Source: Campylorhamphus procurvoides (lineage: Eukaryota > Chordata > Aves > Passeriformes > Dendrocolaptidae). Taken from it: a stretch of 64,000 nucleotides of DNA. The DNA is taken from the NCBI GenBank assembly GCA_013396655.1, contig WBMV01001015.1, forward strand, positions 1,590,109 to 1,654,108. Direction: 5' to 3'. Both the position numbers and the translations under genes were made by a program. Numbering within the stretch: position 1 is the stretch's first letter; each line of letters starts with the position of its first letter. This document shows positions 1 through 59,307 of the stretch, piece by piece. The notes beneath the pieces are model-generated. The model saw nothing but the letters and a program-made list of their open reading frames with translations. It did not search any database and was not told where the DNA came from.

Positions 1-270
1 CTTGCCTATGAGGATATCACTGGAGACACTGTCAAAAGCCTTGCTGAAGTCCAGGTAGACAAAATTCACTGTTGTCCCCTTGTTTATCCAGCCAGTTGTC
101 CCACAACAGAAGGCATTCAGGTTGGTTAAGCCTGATCTCCATTTGGTGAATTCACGCTGACTATTCCTGATGACTGTCTTGTCTTCCATGAGCTTAGAGA
201 TGGCCTGCAGGATGAGCCGTTCCATCACCTTTCCAAGGATTCAGATGAGGCTGAGTGGCCTGTAGTTTTA
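1..270 (-). mobile_element. CR1-type LINE fragment, reverse transcriptase region
   Basis: Read on the minus strand, this stretch keeps one open frame of about 80 codons. It includes KVMERLILQAI, then a degenerate version of the CR1 GFTKGKSCLTNL block (REFTKWRSGLTNLNAF), then VYLDFSKAFDSV, which is reverse transcriptase motif A. These blocks and their order match the CR1 LINE of birds and reptiles. The element continues past the left edge, so its ends are unknown. The match to motif blocks is read directly; the CR1 assignment comes from family knowledge. It is a dead fragment rather than a host gene. Confidence 0.85.
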
Positions 271-1900
271 AAAACTGTACAAGCTGGGTTTTTTTTTAAT
301 ACATTGTTTTGTTTTTTTTAATTTTGAAAAGAAAGGATCAGGCAAAAAGGCTACACCACCTCCTGTTCAACCTACATCTCACCTTCCCTATCACCCTCCA
401 GGTGGAGAGGAGTTTCACAGGCAGGCTCCCGTAGAAGGAGCCTTTCACAGGCAAGCTCCAAGTTGGCAGGCAGCTGCTGGCTACAAGACAGTCCCATCTC
501 TCTCCAGTTTGGTTTCCATTCCTCTTAGCAAAAGTTTTACCTGAGTAATACTAGTTACCTAGCCCGTTTGTTAACAGAGGCATGTACCAACATGTCTTGG
601 TACAACTCAGCTGAAAATTCATGGAAGATCTTCTCTAACTCAATTTCAGATGCATTGCACATTCTGATCCCTACTGGGGCTTCTGAGCAGCTGCCACCTT
701 GTGCTGAAGGAGCACAATGGATTCCCAGCCCTGCCTTCCTGGCTCCAGGGGGCACTGGCAGGGATACGAGGAGCTGAAGGTAGCAGTCACCAGGTCAACA
801 CTGCATTCAGTCTGCACCCTGGATCTTTTTCTTACTCCTGATGTGATGGTGCATACAAAAATCAACAATCACCATAATAAGGAAGAGCACTCACTTTATT
901 ATATGTATGTGCTTCATTCTGTACAGACAACATGAGACAAACACATAAAAGAGCTGAAGCTGGTGAGCACAGTCCAAACCCTGCTCTAGCAGGTTAGCCA
1001 GAGCAGACTGCTGAAGACTGCATCCAGATGAGGTTTCAGTATCTCCACCTTCAAACAAACAAGTGTTTTCCTACATGTGAATGGAACCTCCTGTGTTTCG
1101 GCGTATGACCAATGCCCCTAGTCCCATCATGGTGCACCACTGAGAAGAGCCTGGCTCTGTCTCCTTTATTCCCTCCATCAGGTATTTACACACCAGAAGA
1201 TCCCATAAGTCTTTTCTTCTCCCGGCTGAACAGTCCCAGTGCTCACGGCCTCTCTTTGTATGACAGATGCTGCAGTCTCTTAATCATCAGCCCGTTGCTG
1301 GACACACTCCAGTACATCATATCCCACTTATCTGCGACTACTAGAGACAAACTCTTCTGGTGATGACAATGAACCAAATGGACAAAAACTGCTTAGTGGT
1401 ACCAAAACTCCTTCCATTAATTTCACACATATATATACACATATACAGCCATCACCCCGCAGCAGCAGCTGTTGGGCTACGTGTGCAAGTATCACAGTTA
1501 CATGCCCTATATGAGCTGTAGCCAGGGAGAAAGCTAAAGGTGCTGGCTCTGCCAACACCGTGATGTGGCATACTGACCATGAACTCCAGGAAGAGGCTGC
1601 ACGTGCATCCCACGAGCTCCCAAAGCATTCAGATTAGCCCAAGGCAGTGCAGGCCATGCAGGAAATTGGGAAGACCACCAGCATCCCTGGGAGAGACAGC
1701 CTGCACTGCAGTGTTTGAGGAGCACAACACCCACTGGTTCCACATGCCCAAGGGGATGCACGGGACTGACTACCTTGTGCCTCTTCACTATGGGCACGGC
1801 ATGTCACTGTTCAGGGAGAAACATTAAGGGGCTTTTAGGCTTGCATTTAATGTGGAACACCTGTTTTTGTAAACTTGAGTACCGATGAGACACAAGGGTT
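271..1900. other. No recognisable gene
   Basis: Unique-looking sequence of mixed composition. Open frames here are short, overlap on both strands, and show no family resemblance. A poly-T run at about 288-320 borders the CR1 fragment. If the CpG island to the right is a promoter firing leftwards, this stretch would be first-intron sequence of that gene. Confidence 0.6.
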
Positions 1901-1954
1901 TGGGAAGACCACGTGGGTTTCCCTGCCATGAAAACCCTTTGCCCTCGCACACCT

Positions 1955-1974
1955 CAGCTTGGCTTAGCATGCTT
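1955..1974. promoter_or_regulatory. p53-response-element-like 20-mer
   Basis: CAGCTTGGCTTAGCATGCTT fits two abutting RRRCWWGYYY half-sites with no spacer. The left half matches at 8 of 10 positions and the right half at 9 of 10, and both CWWG cores are intact. It matters only if the flanking gene is RRM2B (p53R2), whose human first intron holds the functional p53 site. A chance match of this quality within a few kilobases is plausible. Confidence 0.25.
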
Positions 1975-2382
1975 ATACTGGGGAAACACCAGGACGGAGT
2001 TCAGACACTTCCCAGGGGTAGGCTCTGCTGGTGCACAGGACCTGGGGAAGCCAGGTCTGCCTCCCACACTCACACCCCCTCCGACACCCACACCCCACTC
2101 CGTAGCAGAGGGACAGAGCTCTCCCTGCCCGGCTCCCGGCTCTGCAGGTCCAGAACCTCCAGAGCCAGCGGTACCCAAGAAACCCGCGGCCTCCCGGTGG
2201 AGATCAGCATCCCCCGCAGCTGCTGCCAGCGCTCCCCGATCCCAGGTGCCGATCCCATCCCTCCCGGGTGCCGCCATCCCTCCCGGGTGCCGATCCCACC
2301 CCTCCTCGTTCCCTGCCGCCGGCCCGCACCCCCCTGGGTCGCGGTGCCCGAGGGCTCCGGCCCTCCCCGGGGGCGGCCACCT

Positions 2383-2518
2383 GTCCTTCCCTTGGGCTGT
2401 CCCCCCGTCCTTCCCGGGGCTGTCCCCCCGTCCTTCCCGGGGCTGTCCCCCTGTCCTTCCCTAGGGCTGCCCCCCGTCCGTCCTCGGGCTGTCCCCCCGT
2501 CCTTCCCGGGGCTGTCCC
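2383..2518. repeat. GC-rich 23-bp minisatellite
   Basis: At least five imperfect tandem copies of a unit like GGGGCTGTCCCCCCGTCC plus TTCCC. Unit starts at 2416 and 2439 give the 23-bp period. The minus strand carries many runs of three to six guanines, so quadruplex folding is possible. The array runs straight into an assembly gap. Confidence 0.9.
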
Positions 2519-2530
2519 NNNNNNNNNNNN
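2519..2530. other. Assembly gap (12 Ns)
   Basis: Twelve undetermined bases at the end of the GC-rich minisatellite. The true array length is therefore unknown, and the 12-base size may be nominal. Open frames that run across it in either direction are not meaningful. Confidence 0.99.
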
Positions 2531-2695
2531 GTACCAGCAGATCCCCAGCGCGGGGGGTCCCCAGGCCCGGCCCGGCCCAGCCCGGCGGTGCGGGAGGCCG
2601 CGGGCCCGGCCCTGTTTGCGCTGCCCCCCGGCCCCCTCCTGCCCTCCCGATCCCCTCCCTGCCCTCCCTGGGCACCTCTCCCGGCCCGGCCTTAC

Positions 2696-2731
2696 CCGGA
2701 GCCGCCCGGCCGGGCCCCGCAGCTCGGCCAT
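2696..2731 (-). CDS. Possible first coding exon of the next gene (RRM2B by synteny)
   Basis: On the minus strand inside the CpG island an ATG at 2731-2729 opens twelve codons, MAELRGPAGRLR. They are followed directly by a good donor, CGG|GTAAGG, at 2695-2690. The ATG context has G at +4 but C at -3. A short first coding exon in an island would fit RRM2B, the p53-inducible ribonucleotide reductase small subunit, which lies immediately downstream of UBR5 on the same strand in mammals. The residues themselves do not identify the protein, and any second exon is outside the window. It could equally be chance in GC-rich sequence. Confidence 0.3.
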
Positions 2732-2960
2732 GGGGGCGGTGCGGGGATGGCCGGGGCGGGCCCGGTCGGCGCTGCGTCACCAACACGGGGCTGCAGCACC
2801 CGCAGCGCCTGCCGGGCCGGGGGTGCGGGTTTGTGACCCCGCCTGTGAGCCCAGGGGGCTCATGCGGAGCTGGGAACCATCGGAGTGCCGCGGTCGCCCC
2901 TTTGTGCCTCACCCCGAAGCTGGCCGGGCCGCCGGGCCCCTTCCCTGCGGACACCGAGAC

Positions 2961-5900
2961 CACCGACCCGTGGGAAAGAGAGAAGGAAGGCAGGCCCCAC
3001 CAAATCGGGAAAGCCAGGCTGGTCACAGACACCTGGAATCAAACACGCACGTCTGAAACCACTGAGCCTCAAGTCAGGCAGCACGTAAGCAGGACTGACC
3101 CACTTTCTGGAGGCCAGGAGGAATGCCTGGAGCCCTGGAGGAGGAGGAAGCCTGGAGATCCTGGGTGGACATGAGCCCACAGAGCACCCTCCCCAGCCTG
3201 CTGCCCAGGCCAGGCAGGGGCCAGACATCCCCAGCCACCCAGGCAGGGCACGCAGTGCACAGCCAGGGCCTTCAGGGGATGCTGGTGTCCCTTTCCAGAA
3301 CGGCAGCCTTCAGGTTTGTTAGGTGTCTGTCATTACGAATTTGGGGTATTGTTTTTAAAGGCTGACACAGTGACTGAGGCCTCCCCTCTCCATTCCCAAG
3401 CAAGGGAAGCGGGAGTTGGGCCAGCTGGGCTTCTCCGGACTGCATCTGCTTCCCGCAGCCTTCATATGCCCTGTGGGAGAAACTGAGGCCTCACCAGTGC
3501 AGGGGGTAAGGAAAGTTCAGTGGTGAGACCTGCACAGCACAGCTGACTAAGCAGAAGAGCTTTCGTTTTCTTACCTGGAGTTTTCTGAGGAGCAGAAACA
3601 CCTGCCTGAAAAGCAAGTTACTAAAGAGCACACCAGGAACACACAAACAGTAAATGAGAAAAGGTGGTTTCACACCACCATCATCTCCTGTTACCAGAGT
3701 ACTGCTCTTTCTGAGACAGCCTTTATTACTCAGAGATACCTATTCAGGTTGCTTAATCTTCACATGCAGCAACAGCTCCACTCAATCGTGTATTGAGTAC
3801 CAGAGATTCCAGCCTTTTGTCCAGAGCAAACGGGAACACTGATTGATGCAGAGCAAACCCAACTGACCCATTTATATTGACAGATTGTAGTGGTGTGTGT
3901 AATACAGAGTGTGATGGTGGTTTAAGAGGATTTCTGGGCCAAAAGCAACCGACTAGTAGCAGACTATTCTACTAAATGACATCAACCTGTCTATCACTTT
4001 TAGTCCCCTGATTATCCTGGCTGCTGTTTCAGAATTCCCCAAATGGTGGGATGTCCTGTCCTAACAAAGTTTAGGAACTATCACAAATCAATATTTAAGT
4101 AGCAATAGAACTGGGTTAAATTATTTGGAGGTAACTTCTTAAACTCACACCTGCCCGTTTACCAACACACAGCAAACATCTCCTTATGTGGTGCCTAAAG
4201 ATTCATATACAAGGGAAAAATACTGCAAAGGAAACATACCTCAAGGATTACTAAAACAGTTTGCACCTCCACAAAAATCCACCAAATTCTGTTAGCTTTG
4301 TTTTATATAAATTAATTCAATCATGTAGACAACAGTGAAAGAAAAGCACTTGCAGAACTGTAGAAGTTTACAAGCAAACACACATATGCAGTATTCCATT
4401 ATGCACAGTTTTGCAAGATTCCAGATTCCTCAGCTGTATCTCTGATGCCCTATTTAGAACAAACTCCCTGCTGGTGGTGGAAGCTGTAGTCCTTCCTTAG
4501 CTCCCAAATGCCAGGGGTCACTGCAGCTGTCCAGCCCTGGCCCACGGACCTGTACCTGCACTCGATCACAACAGGCACATGCTCTGGGAGTTGTAGAGGT
4601 GTTTCTGCATGGGGAGGGACTCTCATCCACGCGACCACATCCACTGTCACATCCTGAAAGCGCCCGGAGGTGCAGGACACTGCAGCACAGAGGGGAGAAG
4701 AACCCTGACAACAGGCACTCCTGCAGGGTGGCCTATGGCTCAACAGCTCTCTCTGCTAATTGCAACGAATGGAGGTGCAGCAACACACATTGTTAGTACA
4801 CTGTTGGACAGACACAGACCCAACAGGCTCATTAGCACAGCTTTGCGTTCCCAAAGCTCTTTCACAGAAAGCCAAAGTAAGTCCCGAATTTTATCTACTA
4901 CAGCATTGCAAACATAGTCTTCACCACTTTAACTGTAATGCCTCTTTCCTCCATCCCCCAAAAGGTGTTAACTTTTTGGGGGAATACTTAGCTACCTCTT
5001 AAAAATGGCTTATAATTTTTTATATGAAAATGCCATTTCAGGCAAATTGAAAAAAATTTCATTTCTAAATTAAAGTCAAATCTGCTTTTCAGCTTAGGAC
5101 TGTTCACTGTAGGAAAATCAATTTGTCCATAATTTCAGTATGTCTAAAGCGTAAGATTTCCCTAAGTCTCCTTGCAGAGAAACCTTACCATAGGTTGTGG
5201 CAACAACCTATTTTTCAATAGGTTTGCCTGACTACAGTACTCACATTTGTGTTAGCTGCCACTGCCACTGGACACAGGGATACTGAACAATTTCATTATG
5301 GAAAAAAAAAAAGTCATGAAACACCTGGGAGCAACCAATTGCCTCGTTACACTAAACAGTCTATAATAGTAACTTGTGGTGATAATAGACAAAAAATACC
5401 TCTATATTTTCAGAGAGGGAAAAACAGACTCTCACAGGATTGTCTCAAGCAAGACATCCTCACAAGTTATCCTCTTACACAACTCCTGAAAAAATCCTTA
5501 AGAGATAAAAATTAAAAGCCCTCCATGCTTCTCAACTGAACAAATCTGAGTAAGATAATAAGATACTCAACCATAAATGAAAGCCATAAAAGCTATTTCC
5601 AACTAGCAAAGGACCCATTGGAGCTCCTGCTGATGCTAGGATGTCCTGCCAGGCAACGACTACACTGTGATGGAGGCCACGTTCCAGTTGTGAAGCCTGT
5701 TACGTTCTCCCTACCACAGACCATGTGGGAATTGCCAGCACTGTGAGTTCAAGGACTGTAGTCACTGAAGCTTTCACATGACCCATTCACCTATACATTT
5801 TAAATGTGTGTGGATATTCATTTCACCTCAGGATAAGCTAATGTCACAAGTGCTGAAACCCAGTTAATCCAAACTTGCAGAATTTTCTACTTGGCTTTGG

Positions 5901-7119
5901 CAGACCTGTTACTAAATAGGCAAACTGAAGAGTTCAGAAAAAAAGAAGCAATCCCACAAAGTTTGAAAAGGGGAATCAGAGCTACTGAGCGAGGCATCTT
6001 AGTTTGCCCTACAGAGCAGAAGCCAGAGAAATGCAGGTGTCAGTGAAGAGTCCAGAGTAGAGGCAGCTCAGAATGGCATTTACAGATGCATACAAAGAGA
6101 TGTGTTCCGCAGGTCAAAGGACACTATAAAAAGGGACTTAGGGCACAGCAATGAGCATTTGAGGAGGAGGTTCCTACAAACCTATTGTACAATCTTTTAC
6201 ATGGTGCCATGCTGGATTCAGGCTCCCCTGAGAAGCCAACCACACTGGAGGTGATGGTGGTGACTGAAGAACTTCCCCCATCTGCACACCAAAGAGGCGC
6301 CACTTGCTCCCTACACACTTCTCTTCAGATGAACATGTGGAAATAAGCTTTTGAAAAACAGCAGGTCTGTATGATTTGCACAATTGCATACAAAGGTATT
6401 ACTTTGGATTCACAAATTTATCCGTTTACATCTTTTATCACTGCATGTTGTCTAATGACCAAATGACTAACTTGCAGGAAAGAAAAGTCACTCTCAAACC
6501 AAACAGATGGGAAAGGCCACGTGATGGCAAGTCCATACAATTTTTCACTCCTGGAAAATTATCTAAGCTGGAGCAAGCATTTTACCTTCTCTGTTGGATA
6601 CAGCTAGCTAAGGAACAGAAACCAACGCCAAGAATTAGTCATGGAAGTTAGAACTACAGTGCCAGTTTTCTCTAGATTCAGATTAGGAACTACTCTAGTA
6701 GTTGGTCATAACATTTTATTAGTAGCTACCTTTATCTCCTCTTTCAGCAGTTATGAACAGCTAAGGATTTAGACTATTTAAAAAGTGTCAACATTACAAA
6801 ATTTCCTTTAGCTAGTTTCTTTACCACATTTTAAGTGAACTAACAGAAGGGCTTAAGTCAAAGGGAGAGGAGGTGTATGATTTTAATAAACATTTTTCTT
6901 ATTAAAGTCTTGATATAGTTTAAATATACCATACAGAGGAAAAAAGCTATTTATAAAGCTACATACACATTTCAAGTCAATGACGACAGCATAAATCATT
7001 CTAAATTCCCTCTCTGCTCATCAAAATGCCTTGTGTGTGTATATATGGTGACCTGCTGTGTTATCTGCATAACTTTTGTCTGCTATACATTACAGGACTT
7101 TAAAAAATGTTTAAGCTAT
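2961..7119. other. Intergenic region, nothing identified
   Basis: Mostly AT-rich sequence without splice-bounded open frames or recognisable family matches. A more GC-rich patch at about 4460-4740 has longer open frames on both strands but no recognisable protein. Nothing supports a gene between the CpG island and the UBR5 3' end. Confidence 0.55.
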
Positions 7120-7214
7120 ATACAGAAATATATATACATATAACATATATTTATATGTTATACATACACATACACTTATATACATATACACACAATACAT
7201 ATATATATATACAC
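7120..7214. repeat. AT/CA microsatellite
   Basis: A compound run of ATAT, ACAT and CACA units, with a pure TATATATA core near 7200-7210. It is length-variable sequence with no evident function. Confidence 0.85.
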
Positions 7215-7325
7215 AGTACTTTACATGTATATGTGGCCTTTCATCCAAGGGCCTTGGATACTTTTTAGTACATCAAGCCTCACAAAACTTTGTGAGGGAG
7301 GGAGCTTTATTTTACAGACTGTAGA
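7214..7325 (+). repeat. MIR-like SINE remnant
   Basis: The order of blocks resembles the 3' half of the MIR/CORE-SINE consensus: CAGTACTTTACATGTA, then CCTCACAAAACTTTGTGAGG, then ATTTTACAGACTG. MIR elements are ancient and rare but present in birds. The match is by eye and diverged, so this is a moderate call. Confidence 0.4.
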
Positions 7326-8576
7326 TTTGATGCCTATTCTAAACAGTTTCTTTTGTTCCTTTCTATGAACTTTGTACATTTCAGTTAGAGGCGATTTTGG
7401 TAGTGGAAATCATTACACCATCTGAAATCCCAGCATAAGGTATATGTTGCTTTGTACCTTACCCTCCTTAGTACAAGAGAGCAGCTATACCAGCATGAAT
7501 TTTCTCTATACTAAAACACCTCTATCTAGATTTGTGAGGCTGTACTGCCTTTTTTTTTTACTACTAGCATAGTAAAATCCAATACACTTTCGAACTTTAA
7601 GTACACTGGAGGTCACAACAGGAAGCCTCAAATAGACTCCAATCCTCATACACTGCAATTATCCTTTTCTAGGATGATTGATTAAGTATTAGTACGTGCA
7701 GAAATAATTCTACATCTGTTTATTTAATTTATCTGCAGTTTAACTACACAAGCCTGAAACAGTCAGGCTTATTTAGAAACCAGGATTTTCAGCATCAATT
7801 TGGCAACTGGTGGTGAGACTTTGTTATACTTGTACTCCATACCTCTAGCAACTAAATAAACGATGAAAACAGAGCCTTTTTTGAAAATCAGATATAGGTA
7901 ACTTCTGGTCATCCTCAGACTAGCTGACAGAAAGGAAAACCCAGTGAGCTCTGCCAAAGGCGAGTTCCACTCAGATTTTGATGGAACATTAGTTTAGCTT
8001 GTCTAACAAAATGAAGAAAAAAAAAATCACTAACATGGACTCATGGGGTTGGAGAAGCAAGAAAGAGGGAGAACATCACCACCGCAAAAGCTCTTACCCT
8101 TCAATATTTCAGCCTGTTATGCTTTCAGAAATCTGTTGACACAGAAAAAGTAACTCCTTCCTTTATTAATCAATTCCTAACTCTCAAAAATCTCTCAAGC
8201 CTTAGGGAAAAGAAGTCCTAGATTATGGTCAAAGACTGCCCTCCCCAAAAGCAACCAACCACTTCAGAAGTGAACATACAATGCACTTTGAGAATTTTAT
8301 TCTAACCTAATTATCTTGAGATTTTTCAGAACAAGCTACTTTTCCTTCAAATCAATTTTGTGAAAAGAAGGGGTTGCCTGGCCCATTTCTTTCAGGATTC
8401 TCTGCTAACTGTAAAATGTGGGCTCAACATCTTCTGCATGTCAATTTTTCAGCTACAAAATTCAGATTTTTAATGCACAACTATGTTTAGTGTATGCTGT
8501 TAGCTGAAGTATAAATGGCTAAATAAATAAAAACTATTGTTTCTTCAATATGATTTGGTATTTTGTCTGTAATTTC

Positions 8577-8582
8577 TTTATT
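8577..8582 (-). terminator. UBR5: Distal poly(A) signal AATAAA
   Basis: TTAATAAAG on the minus strand, about 925 bases after the UBR5 stop codon. It is a canonical hexamer and the better placed of the two signals for a main mRNA end. Confidence 0.5.
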
Positions 8583-9122
8583 AAAAAACTGTAACAAGAT
8601 ACTTAAAAAAAGGCTAGATACAAAAGAAGTTAAGCAGCTCACGAACATTAAGGTTTTCCAAAAAAATGTATCTTCAATAATCATGATCTTATAAACATTT
8701 TACAGTTACCAGAAAGTGCCCAGGCTGAGTTTACATAGTAAGATAATGTAGTACAAGTGTTGGGTTAGAACTGGTAGTGGAACAATCTCCTGACTGTCTG
8801 TTCACTGTAACAAGGATACAAAAATGTTGATTGTGAACTATGAAATACTGTGCATTGGCCTCATCATATATGTACAGGAAAAAAAAACACTAAAGGTACA
8901 GATAACATGCAAAATATTAGTGATGGAATCTGATGCACCAGAGTTCAATGCAATAGAACAAAAATTGCAATGAAAGTGGTTTCATAAGTGAACGATCCCA
9001 ACTCTGGGATCTGAACTGTCAGGAACTTTTTACAAGTTCAATATACATGATACACAACTGCAGCCAACCACAAATTAAACACCATTAAAAAAAAAGTTAA
9101 AAACACAGAACATACTTAATTT

Positions 9123-9128
9123 TTTATT
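9123..9128 (-). terminator. UBR5: Proximal poly(A) signal AATAAA
   Basis: GAAATAAAAA on the minus strand, about 380 bases after the stop codon. If used it would give a short 3' UTR isoform. Confidence 0.4.
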
Positions 9129-9504
9129 TCGAAATTCCCTACTCCCTCTATACAAGAACCTTTGCTGAAACACTTTCCACAAAGGCAGCAGTGAATTTTC
9201 AGAACATTTTACATATTTTCCCTCAGCAAAAAGATAAATCACAGTGTAAATTATATTGTTCTGCTGTCATCTTTGGCTGGGGCTAGGCAAAGGAGTTATT
9301 GACTAGCAAACTGTTGCAATCACATATTGCTAGTGCTCCTTAGGCCTTTACGTTACAAATTTAGTACAGGAATGTTTGCATTTAAATCTTTAAAGTACCA
9401 CCAGGGGTATGACAGCATTAACTTTCATAAACTTTTATAGACAAATGGAAAAATCTACAAAACTTAGCTAGTAATATTACACAGCAATACACACTTTTTA
9501 TACT

Positions 9505-59307
<49,803 letters not shown>

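Larger units (their letters stand above)
2080..2960. promoter_or_regulatory. CpG-island promoter candidate
   Basis: This is the only strongly GC-rich, CpG-dense block in the window. GGGGCGGG-type Sp1 boxes lie around 2735-2765, and GTGACGCA, an AP-1/CRE-like site, lies near 2773-2780 on the minus strand. In vertebrates such an island usually marks the 5' end of a gene. It lies about 5.6 kb beyond the UBR5 3' end, where mammals have the 5' end of RRM2B in the same orientation. The island is seen directly; promoter function and gene identity are inferred. Confidence 0.6.
8557..9504 (-). other. UBR5: UBR5 3' untranslated region
   Basis: Sequence following the UBR5 stop codon at 9505-9507. The distal end is set about 20 bases past the AATAAA at 8582-8577, giving a UTR of roughly 950 bases. 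A proximal AATAAA at 9128-9123 would give about 400 bases. The end is inferred from signals only; a longer form reaching further left cannot be excluded. Confidence 0.6.

Noticed and set aside
2070..3032. 320-codon minus-strand open frame
   Set aside because: It is the complement of the same repeat and gap. Only the short ATG-to-donor part at 2731-2696 has any gene-like feature.
1885..3174. 429-codon plus-strand open frame across the CpG island
   Set aside because: It runs through the assembly gap and a GC-rich minisatellite, where stops are rare on both strands. The residues are Pro/Gly/Arg low complexity with no family match.
4450..4743. Open frames of 97 and 85 codons on the minus strand
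   Set aside because: They overlap each other and a plus-strand frame, have no recognisable domain, and show no splice or poly(A) context.
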